Below are positions 52,562 through 61,375 of a stretch of DNA of 64,000 nucleotides, in pieces. Where the stretch lies: positions 124,001 through 188,000 of the forward strand of contig CP140200.1 of the NCBI GenBank assembly GCA_037349495.1, given 5' to 3'. The position numbers and the translations under genes were made by a program. The stretch comes from Lotmaria passim (taxonomy: Eukaryota > Euglenozoa > Kinetoplastea > Trypanosomatida > Trypanosomatidae). The stretch's first letter is position 1; each line of letters starts with the position of its first letter. The notes below the pieces were generated by a model. The model was not told the origin of the DNA. It ran no database searches and saw only the letters and a list, made by a program, of their open reading frames with translations.

Positions 52562-55500
52562 TTAGACGTACACTTTGAGCGCACGACCCCTCGGCGACTC
52601 CAAAAGTGCGCGAGAGTCGGCCACCATCGTCTCCAGTTGGATGAGGCGCTGCTCGTACAACGTGCGCTGCCGCATATCGGTCACCTTCGGCAGCTTCTGT
52701 TTCACATCCGCCGCGGCGTTGAGGGAATAGGCGAGAAAGCGGCGCACGCTGCCGTTGCGCATCGGACGGTTCTCAATACTGCGCATCTTATCAAAGCTGT
52801 CCAAGCACTCTGCGAGGCCCTTCTGGCCGACCTTGTCGGACAGACCCAGCAGCCCCACAGTGAAGCAGCTGCCCAGCACAGCGTACTGGAAGAGCTTGCG
52901 GTCAGACTTGGGCGACGCACGTACCACCTCGACGTACGCGCGCGGGTCCGTGACGAGCGAGATGAGGAAACTGCTCACCACCACATCACGCCGACCGCTG
53001 TCCTCCTGGATTGCCTTGAGCACCAAATTGACGATAACCATCGCGTTCTCCGTCGCCGCAGCACTGCAGGCAGCCGCGAAGGCGGAGTCGAATTGGCTCA
53101 CCTCCGTCAGCGGCTGCATCTCTGAGCCGTCCACACACGGGCCGAAGACCGGCGAGTTCGCGACCCGCATCGACTCGTAGTCGCTTTCGGGCTCCAGCAT
53201 GTTGCGCGACTTACCGTCCTTGACGCCGTTAACCGCGAAGTACACCTCCGCGCCTTCCGGCTTCGTCTCCATGGCATGGTGGACGGCGCGGACACACGAC
53301 ACCGGACCGGCGTTCGACCCACCAAGGTCGCAGCACAGCAAGGCGGTGTTGAAGCCGCTCACAAACTGCTGCGCCGCCGTGTGGAGAAGGTCAGCACGCA
53401 CAATCGACGCCGCGTCGGCGCGGTTGACTGCCTCGTCGCACTCGCACATCCGATCCATGCCGTCGACGGTCACCTTCACATGCGTCTCATCCACCCGCTC
53501 CACCTCCGTGACGGGGTTCGAATCGGCTGAGTTGCAGTTTGGCGTAATTACGATGATAGAGTGGATGCGGTTGGCGCTGTGTGCGTCCTTCTTGCTTTCG
53601 GGCGTCGGCGAGGCGTCTGAGACGGTGGCGGACGAGGCGAGCTTCGTCTCCATGGGCGACACCCTCTTCGCGTCGGGATTCGACGAGGACGAGTGCGCGG
53701 CGGCTGCCGCAGCGCCGCGGGCCACGCCGCCAGACGGCGAGTTCTGCACGGAGGCCGGCGTACGCTCGTACTCTGCCTTGCCGCTGCGCGGGCCCGGGTA
53801 GGCGGGCACGCCGGCGTTGAAGTCGTCCAGCAGCTTGCGGTGGTCCTCCACGACAGGGCGCAGCCGCTCCGCCTTCTGCAGGTGGCGCTCCTTGTTCTCG
53901 CCGGTGGCCGCCTCGGCGCGGGCAATCTCGCGCTTCATCGTGCCCTCGGTGTAGTTGACGAAGGCGAGCACGCTGCCGGAGCGGCTGACCAGGTTGCGCT
54001 GCTTCTTGCTCAGGGCGACGGCCGTCGAGACCATGCCCTGCACCGCCTCGTCCTCGGCGTTGAGGTTGAGGATGGTGACCGTGGCGCAGGGGCCGCCGTA
54101 GGCACAGTTCAGCAGCAAGCGGCGCGCCACCTGCTTTTTCTCAACGGCTTCCTGGAAAGCCATGGCGGACGCACCGCTCAGCGTTCCCATCAGCGAGGCC
54201 ACCTCGACGTCGCCGTCGCTCATCTTGCGGCGCAGCACTGCCGTACCGACCATCATCACGTCGCCGTGCCGGATCGCCTCCATCTGCGCCGCCGCCCGTT
54301 CGTGCACCTTCGCCATGGCGTGCCGCAGCTCATCGGCGCTCACCACCGTAACTGTCGCGACGTTGTCCACACAGGGGCCGTAGATGGGCGAGGAGGCGAT
54401 CTCCAGCGGACGCGGCGCCGCAATCAGCTTCTTGGCCAGCAAGTCGTCCACGACTGCGTCCCCGGAGACGACAACGAAGGTGAGGTCAGCGCGGATGGCC
54501 TCGCCAGGCTTGACAGCCGCCATCGCGCTGCACAGGCATTGCTCAAAGAGCAGCCACACCGGCTCCTCTTGCGACGTCGCGTCCACGACCGACGAGGCGG
54601 ACATGAGCGCGCAGTTGTGCACGCCGCACAGCCGCGCCTCGATCTCGGCCACCGCGGCGGAGTTTCCTGTGCCGTCTTTCGCCCGCCGCACCACCTCGTC
54701 CACCGCGTAGTCCTTATCACCCAGCGACACCTTCTTCTCCTCCGCCGCCACGTCGCGGTCGACGAAAACGACGACGCGCGGCTCGGTGAAGCAGGAAGCA
54801 GACGGGTCCTCGTGCTGCGACGTCTCGCCTCCCTTCGCGGCCGCGGGCGACTCCGCCGCAGCAGCAGCAGTCCAGTCGACGGCACGGTTGCGTGCACCGC
54901 TGGCGGTCGCCGAGGACGGTGTCGCGGCCGTTTTCTTCGCCGCCGCGCCGTCCCGCTCCACCTGCGCCTCATCCTCGGCCGAGTAGGCGGCCGGGAAGAC
55001 CTTGACCGGGTCCGCCAACACCCTCTGGTGGTCATCCAGCATGCGGACCATCGGGACGAGCAACTTTTGCAGCATCGCCCGGTCCTGCGAACTCTCGGGC
55101 AGCGACGCCATGAGATCGCGCCGTTTCTGAATCGAGGCCGCAGTGTAGGTGCTGAAGTTGGCGACGCTGCCCTGCCGCGGCGGGCGATTGCGCACGGCAC
55201 TGGCGGTGTTCAGTGCGCTGAGAGCGTTCACGACATCAGACACCTCATCCTCGCTGCACACCGAAACAACAAAGGCAGTAGTGGCGGCGCCGCCAAAGGC
55301 GTAGCGGTAGAGTTCGACCAAGCTGCTGCCGCTGGGCTGCTGCTGCAGCACCTGGTTGTACACCTTGGAGTTGTTCGTCGTGAAGGTCGCGAGCAGCGAC
55401 GAGACAATCACGTCGTCGTTCTCGGCAAAACAGTGAACCACCGAGACATGTACGACGCAGTGCTCGTCCCACCGCGCTGAAGCGATGTTTACGCGAGCCG

Positions 55501-58500
55501 TGTCGACCAGCCGCTGCAGCTCCGCCTCGCTGCGGACGCTGTGCAGGACGACGTTGTGCACAATGGGGCCGAAGAGCGGCGACGACGCCACCTCGACATT
55601 GCTGACGGCGGCACCGGCGACGGTGAGGTCAATCACCGTGCTCGTGTCGCGTACGAGGGCGATGGAGACTCGCACGCCCTTGTTACCCGTCCTGGCTAGA
55701 GCCCTGTTCACGGCAGCGAAGACGACGGCCATCGTTGGCGACGCCATGCCGTTCGCCGCAATAGCCTGGCTGTCGGACGCGACGACGGCGCCGTTGTAGC
55801 CTTTCAGAAAGACCGCCAGCACCTTCTCCGTCGCCTTCGCCCGCAATGCAGCCGCCGTGACATCCGCGCGGGTGATGACCTCGTCGATCGTGAACGGGCG
55901 GCCGCCAGCGGTGATGGTGAGCCCTTTCACCGAGTACGCGCGAGCCTCCTTGGCGTCGACGATTGCGACGGTGGCCACGTTGGTGCTGTGAGACTTCTCG
56001 TCAGGCGCGGCGACAGCGTGCGACTTGGCCGCCTCCTCGGCCCTGCCGGTGTCCTCCTTCGCCCTCGCAGTCGCCGTGGGGGTCTTGACAGAACTGGGCG
56101 GTGCCGCCCTCGTCGCCGCCTTCGCCGACTCCTTCGTGACCACCGCAGCCCCCGTCGTGGCGGCGGTCGTCTTCATCGCTGGCGATGAGGCCAGCTCAGT
56201 CTCCAGGTTGTACAACTTCGCCTCCGTGTTCCGCGGGTCCGCCAGCAGCTTCTGCGCGTCGCTCAGGATGAGCTGCAGACGCTTCACGTGACCCTCCAGC
56301 TCGTGTTTTTCGGCACCAGTGGCGCTGTCGCAGCGCTCCCGCATGCGCTTCAGCTGCTCCTCCGTGAAATCGACGAAGCGACGGACGTTGCCACTGCGCG
56401 GGGCAATGTTCTGCACCTCACCGATCTTCGCGCAGTCCGCCAGCACCTGCGCGTCGCTGAGATCCGGGCTGATGGCGACGACGTGAACGCACACGGACGG
56501 GCCGTCGACGGCGTAGCGGAAGAGGTCGCGTGAGGGTGCAGTCACCCTGTCCGCGATGTCGTGGAACTCTTTCGGACCGCGGCGGCTGACACCGATGAGC
56601 AAGGAGGAGAGGAAGACATCGTCCTTGCCACCAGCGGCGCCCTTGCGCACCTGCTTCACCTTCAGTACGCACACCATCAGCGTTTCCTTCTTCCCACGCT
56701 TCAGCGCCGCCTCGTAGACCTTGTTGAAGTCCTCGCCTGACTTGATCGACTCCGACGTGATGTTCATGACGGCTGGGCCGAAGAGCGGGGAGTTGCCCAC
56801 CTCCATCGCCTTGGGCAGCGCGCCGTCCACGAAGAGGTCGCGCATCATGTTGTTCGAGTGCAGACCGCACATGCTTGCCGACACGTCGGCGTAGGCGTTG
56901 CGGGTCGGCTTATTCAGCTCCTCCATCAGCTTCGCCACCGTCGACTCTATCGCTGCGTTCGCGGACGCTGTGGCCTTGCCGTCATCGGAGACGAGCAGCG
57001 CGGTGTTGTGTCCGGCCAGAACATGCTCGATCATGTCGCTGATGTGGTGCGAGCTGACGGCCGGTTTCTTCTCCGCCAGCACGCACTCGACCACCTCGTC
57101 CATCGTGTACGACTTGCCGTCCAGCACACAGGTGCTGCCCTTCGTTGTCACCTTGGCGGCGCCGGCAGCGGCGGTGGCGGCGCGCTCCAGCACCGCCACG
57201 TTGTGCACGCGGAAGTCGGTGGACAGCATGGTGGTCTGCGCGGTGCCGCCCTTCACGGTGTGCGTGCTCAGTGGCGACTTGGGAGCCTCGACCGAGGTCG
57301 ACTTCTTCATGATCGGCTCAAGCTTGTGGTTGTTGCCGTTATTCGTAGAACCGGCCTTGTCGTCGACGATCTTGCCGTCCTTGTCCACATCGGTCGTCCC
57401 GCGCTGGCGGCTGCGTTTGCCCTCCTCAATCTCCTTCTCCCGCTCCGTCACGCGGAGGCCGTGCGCCTCGGTTGCCTCCACCGCGGCAGCTGAGGACTTC
57501 TCCTTGCTCTCCTCGTGAAGAAGCCTACTCGTGCCACAGAAGCTGTTGTTGCGCCTGCTCGTGTGGGTGGAGCTGTCGGCGAAGGAGCTGCGGTGGTACG
57601 GCACATCACCCAGGTTCGACGTGAAGGAGTAAGAGAAGCCGGGCAGGGAGTACTTGCGCACTGTGCCGAGGTTCGTGTGCGGGTAGCCGACGGAGTACAT
57701 GGAGCCAAAGCCGCCGTAGGCGCTGCCGCTGAAGCTGCCGTACATGCTGCTCATGATCGCCTGCGGATCGTTGCCACCGTAGAGAGTACCGCCCACGCCG
57801 TACAGGCTGCCCGTTGTGCCGCATAACGAGCCGCCGTACAAGGAACCGCCGAAGCCGTAGCCGCCGCCCATCGAGCCCATCGAGCCCATCGAGCCCATCG
57901 GACCGCCCATCGAGCCCATGCCGTACATGCTGCCCGGACCGCCCATCGAGCCCATGCCGTACATGCTGCCCGGACCACCCATCGGCCCCATCATCGAGGT
58001 GCCGTAGCCGGAGCTGTACATGCCGTTCGGACCGCCCAGCGGCATGCCATACATGCTGCCCATTCCCATGCCACGGTACATGGAGCCGTTGCCCTGCATG
58101 CCGTACATGCTGTTGCCGTAGCCGTAGCCGCCATAGCTCGCGTTGGCGGCCCCGCCCGCACCCGAGCCAGGGGCACTGGGCGGCTGCATGAAAGAGCCGC
58201 CGTAGCCATAGCCGTTGGCGGGGTTCATGCCGTAGCCGGAGCCGCCGGTGCCGTGCTGGAGTCCCGCGGCGCCTGCGCCGCTACTCGGTGTCGCGCGTGA
58301 ATTCGCCGCTGGGCGGGACGACGGCGTCACGCCACCATTCGCCACCGCAGCACCACCAGCAGGGGTGCTGAAGCCCTTCGTCGGTGCACCGACCGGTGGT
58401 GCCTTCGCGACTTGCCCGATGGATGGCGGCGCACCACCGCCCACACGTGGCGTGGCCGGCTTGCCAGCTTGGCTGCCGTTCGCCTGCGACGCCGGAAGAG

Positions 58501-58603
58501 ACGACGGGGTAGCCGCACCCTTCGTCGCGTTCCCTGTCGCAGGAGACTTGGACGTCAAGGAGGTCTGCGGAGTTGCCGCCTTGGCAGTGGTAGAAGGTGG
58601 CAT
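52562..58603 (-). CDS. GSMYG-array protein with four tandem degenerate kinesin-like motor domains
   Basis: 2013 residues, start MPPSTTAKAATPQ. Residues 1-150 are Ala/Pro/Gly-rich. Residues 160-305 form a Gly/Ser/Tyr/Met array with five S-M-Y-G motifs plus S-L-Y-G, T-L-Y-G and S-A-Y-G variants, and R-N-N-S-F-C-G follows at 351-357. Pseudo-motors lie at about 463-800, 875-1208, 1272-1603 and 1677-2013. Typical motifs are, in domain 1, Y-T-M-D-E-V, A-G-H-N-T-A-L-L-V, N-S-P-L-F-G-P, V-K-Q-V-R-K, V-F-L-S-S-L-L and P-R-S-G-N-V-R-R-F-V; in domain 2, K-G-Y-N-G-A-V-V, S-S-P-L-F-G-P, V-I-V-S-S-L-L and Y-A-F-G-G-A; in domain 3, A-S-S-P-I-Y-G-P and A-Y-G-G-P-C-A-T; in domain 4, S-G-F-N-T-A-L-L-C-C-D-L-G-G-S-N-A-G, V-L-K-A-I and Y-A-V-L-G-S-C-F-T. 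Each ends in a ~60-residue helical segment closing with L-L-x-x-P. No catalytic P-loop is present. Predicted as an extended non-catalytic scaffold. Confidence 0.95.
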   Translation of the reverse strand: MPPSTTAKAATPQTSLTSKSPATGNATKGAATPSSLPASQANGSQAGKPATPRVGGGAPPSIGQVAKAPPVGAPTKGFSTPAGGAAVANGGVTPSSRPAANSRATPSSGAGAAGLQHGTGGSGYGMNPANGYGYGGSFMQPPSAPGSGAGGAANASYGGYGYGNSMYGMQGNGSMYRGMGMGSMYGMPLGGPNGMYSSGYGTSMMGPMGGPGSMYGMGSMGGPGSMYGMGSMGGPMGSMGSMGSMGGGYGFGGSLYGGSLCGTTGSLYGVGGTLYGGNDPQAIMSSMYGSFSGSAYGGFGSMYSVGYPHTNLGTVRKYSLPGFSYSFTSNLGDVPYHRSSFADSSTHTSRRNNSFCGTSRLLHEESKEKSSAAAVEATEAHGLRVTEREKEIEEGKRSRQRGTTDVDKDGKIVDDKAGSTNNGNNHKLEPIMKKSTSVEAPKSPLSTHTVKGGTAQTTMLSTDFRVHNVAVLERAATAAAGAAKVTTKGSTCVLDGKSYTMDEVVECVLAEKKPAVSSHHISDMIEHVLAGHNTALLVSDDGKATASANAAIESTVAKLMEELNKPTRNAYADVSASMCGLHSNNMMRDLFVDGALPKAMEVGNSPLFGPAVMNITSESIKSGEDFNKVYEAALKRGKKETLMVCVLKVKQVRKGAAGGKDDVFLSSLLIGVSRRGPKEFHDIADRVTAPSRDLFRYAVDGPSVCVHVVAISPDLSDAQVLADCAKIGEVQNIAPRSGNVRRFVDFTEEQLKRMRERCDSATGAEKHELEGHVKRLQLILSDAQKLLADPRNTEAKLYNLETELASSPAMKTTAATTGAAVVTKESAKAATRAAPPSSVKTPTATARAKEDTGRAEEAAKSHAVAAPDEKSHSTNVATVAIVDAKEARAYSVKGLTITAGGRPFTIDEVITRADVTAAALRAKATEKVLAVFLKGYNGAVVASDSQAIAANGMASPTMAVVFAAVNRALARTGNKGVRVSIALVRDTSTVIDLTVAGAAVSNVEVASSPLFGPIVHNVVLHSVRSEAELQRLVDTARVNIASARWDEHCVVHVSVVHCFAENDDVIVSSLLATFTTNNSKVYNQVLQQQPSGSSLVELYRYAFGGAATTAFVVSVCSEDEVSDVVNALSALNTASAVRNRPPRQGSVANFSTYTAASIQKRRDLMASLPESSQDRAMLQKLLVPMVRMLDDHQRVLADPVKVFPAAYSAEDEAQVERDGAAAKKTAATPSSATASGARNRAVDWTAAAAAESPAAAKGGETSQHEDPSASCFTEPRVVVFVDRDVAAEEKKVSLGDKDYAVDEVVRRAKDGTGNSAAVAEIEARLCGVHNCALMSASSVVDATSQEEPVWLLFEQCLCSAMAAVKPGEAIRADLTFVVVSGDAVVDDLLAKKLIAAPRPLEIASSPIYGPCVDNVATVTVVSADELRHAMAKVHERAAAQMEAIRHGDVMMVGTAVLRRKMSDGDVEVASLMGTLSGASAMAFQEAVEKKQVARRLLLNCAYGGPCATVTILNLNAEDEAVQGMVSTAVALSKKQRNLVSRSGSVLAFVNYTEGTMKREIARAEAATGENKERHLQKAERLRPVVEDHRKLLDDFNAGVPAYPGPRSGKAEYERTPASVQNSPSGGVARGAAAAAAHSSSSNPDAKRVSPMETKLASSATVSDASPTPESKKDAHSANRIHSIIVITPNCNSADSNPVTEVERVDETHVKVTVDGMDRMCECDEAVNRADAASIVRADLLHTAAQQFVSGFNTALLCCDLGGSNAGPVSCVRAVHHAMETKPEGAEVYFAVNGVKDGKSRNMLEPESDYESMRVANSPVFGPCVDGSEMQPLTEVSQFDSAFAAACSAAATENAMVIVNLVLKAIQEDSGRRDVVVSSFLISLVTDPRAYVEVVRASPKSDRKLFQYAVLGSCFTVGLLGLSDKVGQKGLAECLDSFDKMRSIENRPMRNGSVRRFLAYSLNAAADVKQKLPKVTDMRQRTLYEQRLIQLETMVADSRALLESPRGRALKVYV
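57689..58126 (-). repeat. GSMYG / GSLYG-coding low-complexity array
   Basis: In-frame degenerate repeats encode G-P-G-S-M-Y-G-M-G-S-M-G and four consecutive M-G-S-M-G units. This array has drifted to S-L-Y-G and T-L-Y-G forms more than the others in the window. Confidence 0.9.
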
Positions 58604-61375
58604 GTGTTGTTGTTGCTTGTGTGGAGGGCACGTGTATGTTAAGAAGGAAAAGGAACTTTTTCGCCTCGAGAAACAAAAAAAAAAGAAAAGAAAATGCAGA
58701 AAAGTACGTCAGCGGACTTTTCTCTGTTCCTTTGCTACTTTCTTCACGAAAATGGAAAACAGCCTGCCTTTTTTTGATTGAACTCTACCAACTAATATGG
58801 AAAAAAGGCCTCTATTTTAATTCTCACGAGAACCTAAATAGAAGCAGTCAAAAAGGGAGAAAGAAGGAAAAAAAAAAAAGCACAGAAAGTCCTTCAAGCC
58901 GATGAAGCATCAAAACAAGACAAAAAAAACTACAGTAAGTGCGAATCAGACAAACCAACAACCGAGAAAACGAACACACACACACACAAAAAAAAAAAAA
59001 AAGAAAGAGGGAAAACTCGCTAAACACAAAGAGAAAAAAAAAAAAAGAAAACGATGTGTGTGTGAAAGCACGCTTCCACACAGGACTGGAACAGAAAAAA
59101 AAAACCTAAAAGAGGCAATACACGGTCCTCCTATATACGTTCTTCGTTTCTTCGCTTGTGTGTATGTCTGTGTGTAGAATTGCTACCGCTGCTTCGTCAA
59201 TCACGATGGAGGAGCACAAATACCACCACTAACACGTGTACTTCAACTCTCGCGCGAAGTAAACAAAAAAAAAAAAGAGAGAGAAAAACGTACCAGCCCA
59301 GACAGAAGAGAATATACAACTCACTTTGCTTTCAGCCAGAAAAATAATTGAAGAACAATGCGCGACGCCAATAGTAAAAAAAAAAAAAAGAGGGAAAGGA
59401 GAAAAAAAGGAAGAAAGAGTGTCGGAGGAGCAGCTGACAAGAGCAGGCATATACATATATACATACATATATATATATGTATATATAGAGAGAGAGGAAA
59501 AAAAAAACGAGGCGAAAAAGTACCTTAGGACTTCCATCCCGTGTTATCGACGTAATATTGAACGTCAAAACGCAGTCACGCGCTTGAAGCCGCATAGAGC
59601 AGCTGCATACTGCGCATATCACCCCATCTTCTGGGACCGACCCGCGAGATGAGAGTACTACGACTAAAAAAAAAAAAAAAGACCTTCTCCGTTTTTTTTT
59701 TTTTTTGAAAACACAATGGCATCTTTGCGATACCAGCTGTGTTATTGAGTTGCGTTTCGTACTTGCGAGGGAAACAGCAACCAGCAGGCACATACACACA
59801 CGCCTACACAGTGGTGCTCCTTTTTCGCCTCATTATGCGCCAATTTGAACTTCAAATAAACTGTTTTCCTTTTTCTTCCTTTTTTTTTTTAATTTTCTTC
59901 GAGATGAAGATCAAAACAGCGAACAGAACAACACAAGTTTCATAATAACAATAATAACAGTAATAAAGGAAAATAAAAAGCGTAGAAGCCTTCAACCCCT
60001 TAAAAAAAGAAAAAAGAAAATCACATAAAGGAAAACAGGGCTGAAAAACCGGCTGTGTAAAGTAGGTGTAGAACACACGCACACACGCAAAAAAAAAAAA
60101 AAAATGAGAACTGTGAAGTTAGAGAGAAAAAAAAAGGAGTGTAAAAACAATACGATGAGCACTTCTTCTGCGCGTGAAACCCGCTGTGGAAATAAGATGA
60201 TGACGATAAAAGTAGTTTTAGAACTTGAGCAGCACACATGCACGCTGCAGCAGCGGAGCGGCTAGAAATGGGGGAAAAAAAGAAAAAAAAGAAAAATAAA
60301 CAATAACATCAAAACCACGTTTAGGAAAGAAACCACAGAAAACAAAACTAAAAAGAGGACTTGTTTACTTTTTTTTTTTTAGAAAGCACTACTGAACTAT
60401 GACAAAGCAGAGCAAAAGCAAGTAGTTCGTCTTGCCTCCGTAGAGCTACCGACCGTCGTACAACAATCAGACGCGACTCGTACGGTAGTTAGGTAAAAAA
60501 AAAAAAAATGCAAAAAAAAAAAACGCACAGACAAGCAGTACTTTTTATCATGGGCTTTTGTTTTTCCATTGCGAAGCTAAAATGCTGTTTTCACATGCTT
60601 CTATTGAGTCAGCGGATGCAAGGGAAGAAAAAAAGAGATTTATGTTTGTCAACGTCAATATTCAGGAAGACACTATTTTGCTCGCAGCTGTTTACGTGAG
60701 TCGTTTAGTTCGTTTTTTTTTTTTTTTGAAGGGATTTACAATCCTCAGCGCTGCCGCCACGCAAGCAAAGGCAAGCTCTCGAGCGCACAAAAAAAAAAAA
60801 AGATAAGATAAAAAAGAAAAAAAAAAACAAAAAAAAAAAAAAGAAACCCGCAAGTAATAAACAAGTGCACACACAAAATAAAAAAAAAAAGCGGCGCAAC
60901 GACGTAAGAAGAGCTTCAATTCGAAAACCACGAAGAGAGCACTGTCGTCCAACCTAAATTCGTAAAAGGAGGAGATGGTGAAAGAAATGAAAAAAAAAAA
61001 AAAGGAGGCAGTTCGAAATCTGACACTACCAGCACATTTGCGGCACTTGAGCATAGACAGGTTCATCTCTTAACATCCACGTAAAAACAAAAAAAAAAAC
61101 ACTAGAGGTGAAAACAGAAGTACTTTTCAATCTGGAAAAAAAAAAAACAAGAGAAAAAAGAGAAACACAGGTACACGAAGAACTATAACACACACACACA
61201 CATGCGTGGTGGGCGCCGGCAATTTGCTTTCGTCTTTTTTTTTTTTACTCAGCGCGGACAGCCAAGGCGCGGCAAAGTTGAGACATAAAATAGCAAGGAT
61301 TGCAAAAAAAAAAAAACTAAGCGAAGAAACCTAACCCTTAAACAGAAAAGCCCCAACGAGCGTTTTTTCCCCAAC
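58604..61375. other. Intergenic region, A-rich, no supported gene
   Basis: About 2.8 kb with a CA repeat at 58976-58988, a TA/CA compound repeat at 59449-59487 and a CA repeat at 61190-61201. A minus-strand pyrimidine tract (58692-58675) is the likely trans-splicing tract for the gene starting at 58603. No RNA gene seen. Confidence 0.7.

Noticed and set aside
53693-55480. Long + strand open frame (595 codons) and similar long + strand frames at 31570-32901, 33031-34431, 27218-28726 and 62057-63361
   Set aside because: They are antisense to pseudo-motor genes whose motifs are clearly conserved between copies. GC-rich codons leave few stops in the opposite frames; products are Arg/His/Leu strings with no shared motif.
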